Source: Torymus aiolomorphi (taxonomy: Eukaryota; Arthropoda; Insecta; Hymenoptera; Torymidae). Taken from it: 64,000 nucleotides of DNA. The stretch spans positions 177,493,604-177,557,603 of the forward strand of contig CM070873.1 of NCBI GenBank assembly GCA_036365515.1, in the 5' to 3' direction. The translations under genes and the position numbers were made by a program. How positions within the stretch are numbered: the first letter of the stretch is position 1; each line of letters starts with the position of its first letter. Shown here piece after piece: positions 30,541 to 41,093 of this stretch. Under the pieces are notes generated by a model. It saw nothing but the letters and a program-made list of their open reading frames with translations. It did not search any database and was not told the DNA's origin.

Positions 30541-30986
30541 GGTAGTTCTCTAATATATCAAAAAGTGGGTTTCGAAAGTAATAAAATTCTAGCGTGTTCT
30601 TTAAAATCTAAATGATTTTTCTTTATTTTTTAAAATATAGGTTGCCGACCTATTATTCAAGCAAAAAATTATTGAAAATGGTTACTTTTACATTGAGAGT
30701 AAATGACGCCATATAACGCATAACAGGAAGTAATAGTATTACTTGATAAAAATGTGGGTTTTGAAAAAGAAAAACACAGCTTAAGAAAGATGAAATTCAG
30801 CTCTTTCTTTTAAGTTTATCAAATATGTGTCAAGCCGACCCTTTTAAAAAGATATGAATGATTATAAATACAAATAGCAGACGACATGCATGAGAGCGAG
30901 AGAGACAGAACGACGCGTATAGCATGCGTATGGTATAGTTTATGCTCTCGCTGAGCGCACAAACTATAACGCGTTAGAGAACTACC
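30541..30986. mobile_element. 446-bp MITE with TTAA duplication (piggyBac-like)
   Basis: Flanked by TTAA at 30537-30540 and 30987-30990. The termini are 13-bp inverted repeats GGTAGTTCTCTAA. No coding capacity. TTAA target choice is typical of the piggyBac superfamily, but the terminal sequence is not the classical one. Confidence 0.8.
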
Positions 30987-30990
30987 TTAA

Positions 30991-31203
30991 AGGGAGTTTA
31001 ATTTCCTCATTTGACGGTAGTCTTATTTTATCACTTAGCTTTTTGCCAATTGAGCAGAAAAATTTGTGAAAGTGCTCTGCAATTTTTACCGGGTCAGATA
31101 TTTTCTTATTACTATCAGTTAAATAGTTAATTTTATTATTTCTTTTATGATTTTTTCCAATTTTTTGATTTATCACATTCCATATCCTCTTGGGACTATT
31201 CAC
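30991..31203 (-). pseudogene. LINE endonuclease-RT linker region
   Basis: A frame of about 70 residues with the 'RIWNVINQKIGK' type motif usually seen between endonuclease and RT of such LINEs. It ends at the TTAA MITE and resumes on its other side. Confidence 0.6.
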
Positions 31204-31430
31204 ACTAGATCTTATTTGTTTTTTTATAATACAATTCCTTCGCTTTATTTATAATATTCTTTAAGATATTGGTAAAATTCTTACATTCTTCTCTTCCCCT
31301 ATTATTCTACGGATCTTTTTTCCATAATTCATACAGTTTTTCTTTGGCAGTACAGGATTTCATAATTGCCTTAGTTATCCAATTATTCCTAGGTCTCATC
31401 TTTTTATTTTTATTAGTTTTTATTTTATAA

Positions 31431-32819
31431 TCAACATTGCATAGACATTTTTATTTTATCAATAAGGTTATTTAAAGCTACATTTGGATCATTTATTAGT
31501 GACAATTCACTCCAGTTTGTTGAATCCGCGGCTGTCCTGAGTTTATTATAATTTATATGTTTTATAGTATCTATATTTTCAGTAGTTCTTATCTTATTTA
31601 TTGACATAAAAAGTGGAAAATGGTCAGTAAGTGGTATACGAAGTATAAAAGTTCTATAGGCTATTTTATCTAATTTAATAAAAATATTGTCTATGCAAGT
31701 TCCTGAAATGCCTGTTTTATCTAGTGGTCTGGTAATATTACAAAAGCCTGGGCAATAACCATGCTCCAAGAGTATATGTAAAAATTCTTGATTAAGTTTG
31801 TCTTGATTTGAAATGTCAAACTTAAAATCTCCCATAATTAGATTATTTTTAAACTTGCTGTTATGCTCTATTAATTTTTTGAGATTTAAGAGGAATTCCG
31901 TTTTAGTTATATCATGTGATCTATATAGTGCAAATAATACTATTTCTCTATTGTTTTCTATTGCAATTTTAGAATTTATTATTTTAAGATTATTAACATT
32001 TATAACTTCCCTCATTTCAGTAATGTAGTCGCTTATGTAAACTACCAGACTATCATTTTGATTAATATAACTTTTTTTATAGTACATTTTGTACCCAGTT
32101 ATATTAAAAGATTCAGGGTGTACAAATTTCCATATTTCACTGCAAACAATTATGCATGGCTTTATCACAAGGCTTTTTAGGAAAGCAAGTAAATTGTTAA
32201 AATTCGCATTTAGGCCTCTTATATTTACATTTAAAATTACTTCCTTTTCTAAAGCCATGCATTTGTTTAGTTCACCTATGTCGTCACAATTATTAATTAT
32301 ATCATTTTGTATATCCGCAATCAAATTTATACTACTATTCATTTTGTATTGTTGTTGTTGTTGTCTCGTGTTTTGGCTCATTGGTGATGCTATCTCCGCG
32401 TTACGGGACTGTTGCGAAACTCTCGAGTCAACACTTACTATTCTCTCTCTTCTTGTCGGTACCTTCTGCTGGATATGTAGACTTTCTACTTTACCTAGAT
32501 ATCTAGGGTAAGTAGGATGCGTTGGGTAGTCCGTTATTTCAATGTACTTCTTTATTTTAGATTTTAATATTTCACATAGTTCACTGTAAATTGCACTATG
32601 GTTAATATTATATTTGGTATTGTACTTAGCATTACTATAGATACAGTTTGCACATCTACCCAATGTACTTGTACACTTCGCTTGTAAGTGTGCATCCACA
32701 CACTTATTACACGTGACTTGATTTACGCACTTTTTACTGCTACGTCCAAATCTAGCACATTTGTTGCACGGCGTTGTGTTAATAATATCAAAAAACTCTA
32801 CAACTTTGGTGCCCAACAA
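31431..32819 (-). CDS. LINE zinc-knuckle plus AP-like endonuclease frame
   Basis: One uninterrupted 462-residue frame. Residues 17-62 hold closely spaced Cys pairs of zinc-knuckle type (end of ORF1). Residues about 215-440 form an endonuclease/exonuclease/phosphatase domain with 'NVNIRGLNANF', 'CSEIW', 'MGDFKFDI', 'GTCIDNIF' and 'LTDHFPL'. The usual GDFN is GDFK. ORF1 and ORF2 parts lie in one frame with no stop, and ORF2 may start at an internal Met near residue 157. Confidence 0.75.
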   Translation of the reverse strand: MLGTKVVEFFDIINTTPCNKCARFGRSSKKCVNQVTCNKCVDAHLQAKCTSTLGRCANCIYSNAKYNTKYNINHSAIYSELCEILKSKIKKYIEITDYPTHPTYPRYLGKVESLHIQQKVPTRRERIVSVDSRVSQQSRNAEIASPMSQNTRQQQQQYKMNSSINLIADIQNDIINNCDDIGELNKCMALEKEVILNVNIRGLNANFNNLLAFLKSLVIKPCIIVCSEIWKFVHPESFNITGYKMYYKKSYINQNDSLVVYISDYITEMREVINVNNLKIINSKIAIENNREIVLFALYRSHDITKTEFLLNLKKLIEHNSKFKNNLIMGDFKFDISNQDKLNQEFLHILLEHGYCPGFCNITRPLDKTGISGTCIDNIFIKLDKIAYRTFILRIPLTDHFPLFMSINKIRTTENIDTIKHINYNKLRTAADSTNWSELSLINDPNVALNNLIDKIKMSMQC

Positions 32820-33812
32820 ATAATCTGCTTTTATTGCCTTTGACGTGTTTATAAATGCTAGATGTAACCTCTATTATTGCACATTTCCGCTTTGTTTTTT
32901 CATTAATATATAGATGTAGTAACTTGCACTTATCATCCATGTTACTGAAGTTTCTTTCATTTATGTCAAGTTCAATTTCATTATCACCTCCATGATCCAT
33001 ATCAATATCTATTACTTTTAGTTTCGGATTATTTATTTGTTCTTTTTCTATTTTAAAATTGTTTGATAGTTTTCCTCCTAGTGAATTCACAAGTGAGTTT
33101 ATATTTTCTTCATTCATGCAGTTTATTATCACTGTATCCTTGTTCTTGCATGAGACACTTTTTGTTTGTATTGTTTTGCCTTGTGTTAGACGTTGGAGAA
33201 CTGTCTTTTCCAAGTCTGTATTATCTTTGTTGTCAGTTTTTTATGATTAGTTTAGGCACTCTTTTAATTTTAGGTTTGGTATTAGCTGTAATTTCTGCGG
33301 AAGTCTTGATTTTATTGTTGTTGCCCTGTTTTTCTTCGGTAAGCAGTTCATTTAAAATTCTGTTCTTATCTTGCAATTCGTTGTTTAGTTGTTTTAGCAA
33401 TTGGTTTTCTATTTTTAGGGATTCTAATTCACTATAATCTTCGTATACTGTATCGTTAAGACCCTTTTGTGGTTGTTGTTGTGTTTTTCCAGATTTATTT
33501 CACTAATGATTTCTTGTTTTATTTGCTCTCTTGTTGTTAGTTTAATTTGGACTATTAATTGCTTACTGCACTGCTCAGTGCACCATGTGATAAGTTTGAG
33601 GTTAGGACCACGTTGGGATGGTCCTGGCATATTATTAGTGAGTTGCTAATGAGTTTCACTGGACATCCTGTGTTATATTTTGCCACTATTTCATTAGTGT
33701 GAAAAAAGTTATCACGCTGTAAACACAATACCGCTCCTACTTTGGCTGTAGGATGGCACCTATAGAATTTTGTAAGAATGGTATCGGGCGGCTCCTTGCC
33801 TCCCGACTCCAT
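32788..33812 (-). pseudogene. LINE ORF1 N-terminal region, frameshifted
   Basis: Frames at 33812-33555, 33630-33424 and 33213-32788 are protein-like and consecutive but in different phases. The last contains an RRM-like ORF1 segment of about 140 residues leading into the zinc knuckles. At least two frameshifts. Confidence 0.6.
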
Positions 33813-33821
33813 GTGGGCGAC

Positions 33822-34072
33822 TGATAATCCTGTGAACTTTTTTTTTTAATGAATGCGATTTTTTGTCTTCCACAATCCATACAAGAATTACATGTTAATT
33901 AAAAAGGTAACTTATTTCAGTATTGATTAGGCCATTGTATTTTTAAATTCAAAAATACACATTGCTGAACAATAAAAAAGAAAATTTTCAAGCTGAAATT
34001 TAAAAAAATTTTTTTGCATGGTTTGTAAAAGACAGAAAATCACATTCATTAAAAAAAAGTTCACAGGATAAT
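33822..34072. mobile_element. Short MITE with 'ATCCTGTGAAC' termini
   Basis: 'atcctgtgaactttttttt' at the left pairs with 'aaaaaaagttcacaggat' at the right. About 250 bp, arms about 60 bp, directly upstream of the LINE. Confidence 0.7.
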
Positions 34073-34332
34073 AGTAAATAAAAATTAAATGATGATGTCG
34101 GTATGGTAGGAATTTATATGTACGCCCTTTTCATATTTCCTTGATTCCTGACAAAAAATTATTATTATTATTCATTAATGATATTTTCAAATTAAGTAAC
34201 TATATTAAAATTGATTATAATGTTATTATTACTCAATTATGTATCGATGAATAAAAAAAGCAATAATTGAATATAACGCGTACATTGTAGTGTAGCTTAT
34301 GTATCAGTTTCGAACAGTCACACTGTAAGTCT

Positions 34333-34400
34333 TTTATAGGTGCGTGGTTAGAGCGTCCGACTGCTATGTCAAGGGTCCGGTGTTCGATTCCCATCGTCTG
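34333..34400 (+). other. tRNA-like block
   Basis: A-box-like 'tgcgtggttagagcgtc' and B-box-like 'tgttcgattcc' are tRNA-spaced and lie directly before the left end of the DDE transposon. Stem pairing is only partial, so it is probably a SINE head or relic. Confidence 0.5.
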
Positions 34401-35159
34401 CAAAACTTATAGGGGACAAAGGGGGCCACATAATGGCGCAAACGTCTTTGACCTTGAACTTCACCTTTGAGGTTATTTCAAGGTCAAAGTGGTTTTTTCA
34501 TATGGAAATACCTAGTTTTAACCCCGAATTCGGAAAGAGCGGAAAATTTTACGTTCAAAATCATATTGAGAAATTTTTTCCACGGTCATTTCAAGGTCAA
34601 ATCTAGGTCAAACTCAGAAAAGTCCGTTTAAAATCGTTTTTTTCCATGAACCACAGGCTAAGCTGGTTCAAATTGATCGTAGGCTTAATAAAGGAACCCA
34701 AAACTTACACATCCTAGTAAACAAAACTCAAACTCACACATCCTAATCCCATACACTTCATGCCCTCACATGCTGAACTGTTACATCCCGGTCCCGCAAC
34801 CATACCCCACACCCCCCAGTCCCACACATCCCTACCCCACGCATGCTAATCCCATACACCCCAAACCCACACATCTTGAAGCCTGAAAAATTTTTCTCAA
34901 GGGCAAAATGATTTTTTAAGGGAAACTTTAAGATCGTTGAAGCTTCTGTTATAAATGTATTAACCTTACTTTTTGTGCTACCCAGAAACAACGACGTGGA
35001 CGTAGTAAGGATTGTTTCCTTTGGGGTACTTACTTAAAGTGAGTCCCCTTGCCTCTCACTGTTCGGGGTACTTGATTAAAGTGAGTCCCCTTGCCTCTCA
35101 CTGTTCGGGGTGCTTGATTATAGTGAGTCCCCGCGCCTCTCACTATTGTAAATAAATTT

Positions 35160-35435
35160 TTATTTAACCTCGAAGCAAGTGAAATTACGATCATTTGCTT
35201 CAAGGCACATAGTCAAATGCCTTTGAAAATGGCGAACTGTGTTCGGCAAAGTTTGTCTCGGAATGGTAGCGCATGCACGACGAATCCTATCCTGCATATC
35301 TGCTCTTGTAGTGGGTTGTTGCTCAAAAATAGCATTTTTCAAATACCCCCATAAACAAAAGTCTGATGGTGAAGTATGGGATGAACAAGCAAGCCATTTC
35401 ACCGGACCTCTTCAACCAATCCATCTAATACTAAA
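35160..35435 (-). pseudogene. Inverted partial copy of the transposase 3' end
   Basis: Reads on the minus strand as the last 80 residues or so of the transposase at 35922, including 'FEQQPTTRADMQDRIRRAC', with a few substitutions. It is part of the left inverted arm. Confidence 0.9.
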
Positions 35436-35439
35436 GTGT

Positions 35440-35920
35440 TTATTAAAAAATGCTGTTATTATGAGCGTGAAATGTGGTGCTCCACTATCCTGCTAAAACC
35501 TGAAAAATAAATTTAAAAGAACCATTGACGAAACCTATTTTCTTCGTAGATGTGTTTTTAATGATTAAATTATCAAAATTAGTATTTCTGAAATTCGAAC
35601 GCTACTAATTCACATTATTTACATAAAACAAAAGAATAAAAGAAAGTTTTAGTTTGATTTGCAATTAAAATAAGAAATCATGCTTTATTGAATTGAATAC
35701 AATTAATGTTTTAATGATTATTTTATTTTAAAATTTAAAATTAAAAAAATGTAACAAACGAAGTATTTATGGCAATTACAGTTAGCTAATTAAAGTTACC
35801 GTAATTTTCCAACGTTTTTCCTTTTTAGGCGCGACCGTATTCGGGCGAGCCTTATAATTATTAATATTTTTGATACCATTTTACTATTTAAATTTAATAG
35901 TAATTAATAAGTGGCTCTGA
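35440..35920. other. AT-rich spacer upstream of transposase
   Basis: Non-coding; it presumably holds the transposase promoter. No clear TATA can be chosen among the many AT-rich words. Confidence 0.4.
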
Positions 35921-35921
35921 A

Positions 35922-36986
35922 ATGGCTGACTATCCGCCCAACGAGATCGTTGATATGATTTTGGTTTTAGGAGCAAGCCAAAATAATTATCGTGGTGCGG
36001 CAAGACTTTATGCTAAAAGCTATCCTGACAGACGACATCCTGACGATAGAGCTATCAGACGTTTAACTCAAAGAGCTCGTGGTGGACACATGGTTCGCCA
36101 ACTTAGGCGCCATGAGTATGATGAAAATGATAATCTAGTTGTAACTATCCTTGAAATAATTCATCTTGACCCACACATTAGCGCTCGTCGAGTTGAAAGG
36201 GAAATTGGTATTCCAAGAAATACTTTTTTAAGAATTATGAAGGTGCCTCAACATCACGCGTATCATATTACTTTGGTTCAAGAGCTACAGTTTCAGCATT
36301 TCCAACAGCGTATTGTGTTTTGCCATTGGGCTTTACAAATGATAGAAAATGATCCAGACTTTTTTAACTTTGTTCTTTTTTCTGATGAGGCACAATTTCA
36401 AAGTGATAGGGAACTGAACAGGCATAATTGCCATTATTGGTCTGATGTGAATCCTCATTGGATCAGAACTGTAAACCATCAAAGACGTTGGAGTATTATG
36501 GTATGGTGCGGGATTATCAATGGATATTTGATTGGCCCTTATTTTTTTGAAGCAAATGTAAATCAACATACCTATTTGACGCTAATAAGATATGAACTAC
36601 CTGGATTGATGGAAGGTGTTGATTTAGAAACGCGGCGACGAATGTGGCTCCAGCAGGACGGCGTAGCACCGCATTTCGCTCGAATTGTAAGGGCTTTTTT
36701 GAATGAGCACTATGGTAACAGATGGATTGGTCGAGGAGGTCCGGTTAACTGGCCTGCTTGCTCACCCGATCTTACATCACCAGATTTCTATTTATGGTGG
36801 TATTTAAAAAATGCTGTTTTTGAGCAACAACCCACTACAAGAGCAGATATGCAGGATAGGATTCGTCGAGCATGCGCTGCCATTCCGAGACAAACTTTGC
36901 CGAACACAGTTCGCCATTTTCAAAGGCGTTTGACTATGTGCCTTGAAGAAAATGGTCGTCATTTCGAACGCTTGCTTCGAGGTTAA
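35922..36986 (+). CDS. Tc1/mariner-like DDE transposase with DUF4817-type N-terminus
   Basis: Intact 354-residue frame from ATG 35922. Residues 4-60 match the DUF4817-type DNA-binding region ('ARLYAKSYPDRRHPDDRAI'), followed by a second helix-turn-helix about 75-115. The catalytic core shows D155 (FSDEAQF), D246 (WLQQDGVAPHF) and D283 (WPACSPDL), with 36 residues between the second and third; D288 is an alternative third position. No stop or frameshift, so the product could be active. It would cut and join the element's inverted ends in the nucleus. Its 3' end lies inside the right inverted arm. Confidence 0.9.
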   Translation: MADYPPNEIVDMILVLGASQNNYRGAARLYAKSYPDRRHPDDRAIRRLTQRARGGHMVRQLRRHEYDENDNLVVTILEIIHLDPHISARRVEREIGIPRNTFLRIMKVPQHHAYHITLVQELQFQHFQQRIVFCHWALQMIENDPDFFNFVLFSDEAQFQSDRELNRHNCHYWSDVNPHWIRTVNHQRRWSIMVWCGIINGYLIGPYFFEANVNQHTYLTLIRYELPGLMEGVDLETRRRMWLQQDGVAPHFARIVRAFLNEHYGNRWIGRGGPVNWPACSPDLTSPDFYLWWYLKNAVFEQQPTTRADMQDRIRRACAAIPRQTLPNTVRHFQRRLTMCLEENGRHFERLLRG

Positions 36987-37769
36987 ATAAAAATTTATTT
37001 ACATTAGTGGGAGGCGAGGGGACTCACTATAATCAAGCACCCCGACCAGTGGGAGGCAAGGGGACTCACTTTAATTAAGCACCCCAAAGGAAACAATCCT
37101 TACTACGTCCACGTCGTTGTTTCTGGGTAGCGCAAAAAGTAAGGTTAATACATTTATAAAAGAAGCTTCAACGATCTTAAAGTTTCCCTTAAAAAATCAT
37201 TTTGCCCTTGAGAAAAAGTTTTTCAGGGTTCAAGATGTGTGGGTTTGGGTGTATGGGATTAGCATGCGTGGGGTAGGGATATATGGGACTGGGGGGTGTG
37301 GGATATGGTTGCGGGACCGCGGTGTAACAGTTCAGCATGTGAGGGCATGAAGTGTATGGGATTAGGATGTGCGAGTTTGAGTTTTGTTTACTAAGATGTG
37401 TAAGTTTTGGGTTCCTCTATTAAGCCTACGATCAATTTGAACCAGCTTAGCCTGTGGTTCATGGAAAAAAAAACGATTTTAAACGGACTTTTCTGAGTTT
37501 GACCTAGATTTGACCTTGAAATGACCGTGGAAAACATTTCTCAATATGATTTTGAACGTAAAATTTTCCGCTCTTTCCGAATCCGGGGTCAAAACTAGGT
37601 GTTTCCATATGAAAAAACCACTTTGACCTTGAAATAACCTCAAAGGTCAAGTTCAAGGTCAAAGACGTTAGCGCCATTATGTGGCCCCTTTATCCCCTAT
37701 AACTTTTGTCTGAACCATTTTTCTCTATCTGGCTTAGGTTCCGAGAAATCCGGGTGCGGCGATTAAAAT

Positions 37770-38265
37770 GGGTCACCGTGTATATAAGAAAGACCATAAA
37801 ACAATTTTTTTCAGACAAATTCAGGCAATAGTTACTATGATATTGTTACAATTAAAGACAAAAACTTCAATAAGTTCTATAATTTTTTTTTGTTTTTCAT
37901 CAGATCTTAACGAAATAAAGCTTATTTTGTTCGTTAAAAAAGTTTGGGGGCGTATCCATGGGAAAATTTATGATACTAGTTACCAGTAAGGTACAATATC
38001 AATTTGTTCATTAAAACTTGACTTGCTTTTCTTAAACAAATTGCGCCGTACTGGTAACTCATATCATAAATTTTCCCATGGATACGCCCCCCGAAATTTC
38101 TTAACGAACAAAATAAAATTTATTTCGTTAAGATCGGATGAAAAACAAAAAAAAATTAGAGAACTTATTGAAGTTTTTGTCTTTAATTGTAACAATATCA
38201 CGGTAACTATTGCCTGAATTTGTTTGAAAAAAATATTTTTATGTTTCTTATAGTATATATTTCTT
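37770..38265. repeat. Fold-back element
   Basis: The left arm (about 37783-37985) and right arm (about 38050-38255) are inverted copies, both with 'ttcccatggatacgccccc' type words and the 'attaaagacaaaaacttcaa' segment. Spacer about 60 bp. Directly downstream of the DDE transposon. Confidence 0.85.
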
Positions 38266-38269
38266 ACAT

Positions 38270-39057
38270 ATACTAACTCTTGGATTATCAAATTAATAAA
38301 ACATTATTTAAAAATTAAAAATTCTAAAACTGGTGTTTCGACCAAGAGAACTACCTCAATATAATAGAGGATGATTAATACATTACATTAATTTTATATT
38401 AGTTGTAACGGGATTACAGATTTCGGAGAAACAGAAAAAAATAGGCGATGGCATCGGGATTTGAACCAGATTCGTCCGGACGAGAGTCGAACGCCCTAAC
38501 CACGGGGCTACCGATTGCACATTCAACCAGCCCAATATATGCGTGATTTTCCGGAATGCCGGTATCACAGGTCTCTACTATGCGCCGACTAGCGCCGAAT
38601 CTGTGATCTCCGTTATATAATAGTTATTTTTATTAGTTTTATTAAAATCGTTAGTTTATTTATAATATCTTTTCAGAAATGTTTTCTTGACTCATATAAG
38701 AACTTTATAAAAAATATTGATAACTTTAGATTTATAGATACAACATTCTTTAATGTATAAGCCAGTTTCTTTATCTTGAATCGCTATTAAAATTTTGTTA
38801 CTTACAAATTTTATATTTTAGACACCAACAGTTTGTATTTGAAAAAGTTTGAAAAGAAATATTTCCGAATTTATATATACAGAAAAAAATTGTTTATAAT
38901 GAAAAAATTTTGAAGGACAAAATTTGGAAAGTTGAATATTTTACGTTCTCTACAAATTTTATTCCTTCAAATTTTGTCACTACTACCAATTTTTTGCTGT
39001 ATAGATATATTTTTTTCAGAATATAATTTTTCAAAATTTTATTTTTCCAATTTGTTT

Positions 39058-39060
<3 letters not shown>
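38270..39060. other. AT-rich DNA apart from a tRNA-like block
   Basis: No gene is supported apart from the tRNA-like block at 38446-38520. Confidence 0.45.
38446..38520 (-). other. tRNA-like block
   Basis: On the minus strand: A-box-like 'tagccccgtggttagggcg' and B box 'ggttcaaatcc' with tRNA-like spacing and a GACTCTCGTC-type anticodon arm. This is the best preserved such block in the window. No intron or clear acceptor pairing can be confirmed by eye. Confidence 0.5.
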
Positions 39061-39061
<1 letters not shown>

Positions 39062-39133
<72 letters not shown>

Positions 39134-39142
39134 GAGAGAGAG
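39062..39142 (+). repeat. (GA)n microsatellite
   Basis: About 80 bp of GA repeat with one interruption, followed by a G run. Confidence 0.95.
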
Positions 39143-39279
39143 GGGGGGGTAAAGATAAGAAAGTAGTGTTTATACCTTACAGAAAACGAGTTTGGATGGG
39201 TGTGATGTTTATAGAGTGTCTTGAAAAAAAAAATGTTTTAAATATAAAGTGTAATGTATGCGAAAAATTTATGCAATAT

Positions 39280-40089
39280 TCATTTAGACAATAGATATTC
39301 GCGTATGTCTTTACCAACCATAGGCAGATCGAAAGCGTTAATTTCGGCAAGAACAATATTTAAATCTTCACTCTTATACTTATCGTTGTCGTCGTCGTCG
39401 ACCATGTTTTCAGAAATGAACGTTTCTATGTCGAGTTTGTGACTGGTGTAGTATTGTTTGAACGCTTTAAAGTCTTTGAGAATGATCTACATGTTTTCTG
39501 CAGTTTCTTCTTGGAGTTTATTTTTCAGGTATGCGAGTATGTAGTCAAGGGTGCGAGTGACTTTACCAACTCGTTGCTTGAGCATGGCTAGGCGACGGTT
39601 GATTAAATTAACCTGTTTTCGAAGACCTTCGAAAGTAGTTTCTTGCATCACGATACCTGGTGGTTTATTGAAATATTTTCTCTTCTTCTTGCACGATGGC
39701 TCTTCGTCTACGTCTTGTGTTGAATGTGGCCGCTCATCGATTGTGATGGATTTGTTACCGTATGTCGATGTAAAGTTTAAATCGTGGTTGTCCAAAAAAA
39801 TTTTAGTTGGTCTTCCAAAGTCTTGATAAAACGTGTAAGTGTCACCAAAATAAGCTGTTATTGTATCGAATCGGTCTTGCAAATCATTCCAGCTATTTTC
39901 GTTGAGCGTTACGTTTTTGTACGAAGGACCAGATGTGATAAACTTTATAACTGACCGATAGTATCCGCCGGTGTGTTCTAGGCCTACACGGACTCTTTTC
40001 GTGTTGGATTTATTAAGAGCGTACGTGGTGGCTAGCAGAATATTGGGCACTTCTGCGAGAGCTCTGTGCTTTCCATGACAGTTTTCCAT
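39280..40089 (-). pseudogene. Polinton conserved protein of about 270 residues, one TAG
   Basis: A frame from ATG 40089 with a single TAG at 39487-39489 and a final TGA at 39280-39282. The N-terminal half contains 'TTYALNKSN' and 'VGLEHTGGYYRSVIKF' motifs. The middle has a basic stretch (KKKRKYF), possibly a nuclear signal. The C-terminal half is helical/coiled-coil with an acidic run. A homologue with the same layout lies at 62623-63430, also last in its gene order. The family occurs in Polintons but its role is not established. The TAG may be decay or readthrough; sequence on both sides aligns with the second copy. Confidence 0.7.
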
Positions 40090-40204
40090 TTTTTAATACT
40101 GATTTTAATCGCGAGCAATTCTTTCACCAAGTGTTCAGCAGCAAGTGTCGACTGCGACTGGTAAGCGTTGGGTGCTCGACTATTCTTTTAGTCAACCACC
40201 CACC

Positions 40205-40440
40205 CACGTTTTCTGAGTATTATTGGAGGGGAGAGAAAAAGGCAAAAAACCGTTATTTTAGAATAGAGCATCGTATCAAGTCTCGGTGACGAAAAGCCGT
40301 TGGAAAGGAAAAGGTTTCCTACGCTTTCTGAGTATTATTCGAGGAGAGAGAGAAAAAGAACAAAAAACCGTTATTTTAGAATAGAGCATCTTATCAAGTC
40401 ACGGTGGGGAAAAGGCCGTTGGAAAAGGAGAAGGTTTGAA
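40205..40440. repeat. Tandem duplication, about 115-bp unit
   Basis: 'tttctgagtattattggagg ... aaggaaaagg' is present twice in tandem, including 'accgttattttagaatagag'. It lies between the 270-residue protein gene and the protease and may contain its promoter. Confidence 0.8.
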
Positions 40441-40478
40441 AAAAAACGGAAACTCTTTGGACGGTTAAATACTGTTTA

Positions 40479-41093
40479 TTAGACACACCTTAATCTAGGA
40501 GTACATGATTGATTACATATGCCTTTGCCATGAGAGCGTTCGCTTGAAAAAGCGAATGCTTTCTTATATTTTCTATACTTATTTCTATGAAATATTTTTT
40601 TATAATAATTAATAACTAATGCGTCGTTCTTTCTTGTGTCACGCTTAAAGAGTCGACAAAATGTATTGAGCTCGATGCCACGACACATGTGATACAAAAA
40701 CATGATAGTATATTGTCCGCAGCATATTGAATCAATACTTTGAAGCGCCTTGATGTTCCAACGGAAATTTTTGCAGTTTCTTCTAAGTCGTTGGAGATGG
40801 TGTCTTGAGACAGGTGGGGAGCCGTAACTGTCAAAGTACGTTCCAAATCGGTTTTTGTCTATGTAGATGGCTACCCAGTGTGATCCTGACCTCGTGTGAT
40901 CATCCGTATTGCATACAATAGCGGCTGGTGTCATCATCACGTTTGGAATCCGGTCAGCCGCGTACACTCCGATCGTTTTCGCTTTCAGACCCTCCAATGC
41001 TCTCGCTATCTGATTCGTGTTCATGTTCTTCGCGTGCTTCCTCGGCTCTTTCGTATTCTGTCTCGCTTGCGCCGTCGACTTCGTCTCTGCCAC
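40479..41093 (-). CDS. Polinton adenain-like cysteine protease
   Basis: 204-residue frame. The catalytic set resembles the adenovirus protease family: His72 (GSHWVAIYID), Asp88 (TYFDSYG), Gln118 and Cys125 (CCGQY). It is expected to cleave capsid and core precursors during virion maturation. A probable internal start is Met24. The frame overlaps the end of the upstream exonuclease-like gene in the +1 phase; the conserved core begins about 25 nt before that gene's stop. Intact. A paralogue with the same layout lies at 60964-61506. The basic Lys/Arg-rich C-terminus is longer than the core requires. Confidence 0.85.
   Translation of the reverse strand: MAETKSTAQARQNTKEPRKHAKNMNTNQIARALEGLKAKTIGVYAADRIPNVMMTPAAIVCNTDDHTRSGSHWVAIYIDKNRFGTYFDSYGSPPVSRHHLQRLRRNCKNFRWNIKALQSIDSICCGQYTIMFLYHMCRGIELNTFCRLFKRDTRKNDALVINYYKKIFHRNKYRKYKKAFAFSSERSHGKGICNQSCTPRLRCV

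Larger units (their letters stand above)
28958..33812 (-). mobile_element. LINE (Jockey/CR1-type), broken, cut by two MITEs
   Basis: Transcription order on the minus strand: ORF1 region (33812-32788), zinc-knuckle/endonuclease frame (32819-31431), linker (31203-30991), RT part 1 (30536-30144), RT part 2 (29337-28958). MITEs sit at 30541-30986 and 29338-30143. The element stops just after the RT YADD box, where another repeat begins, so its 3' part is lost. Confidence 0.85.
34402..37707 (+). mobile_element. DDE transposon with about 1-kb inverted arms
   Basis: The outer ends 'aaaacttataggggac' and 'cccctataactttt' are inverted copies. The inverted similarity continues inward to about 35435 and about 36720. 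The arms contain AAGGTCA-rich sequence, a 43-bp minisatellite (three copies at about 35026-35147, two at 37005-37085), and the 3' end of the transposase in both orientations. Confidence 0.8.

Noticed and set aside
34758..37350. 77-codon frame present in both transposon arms
   Set aside because: Gly/Trp/Val-rich frame from the repeated arm; both copies stay open because they are near-identical, not because of selection that can be shown.
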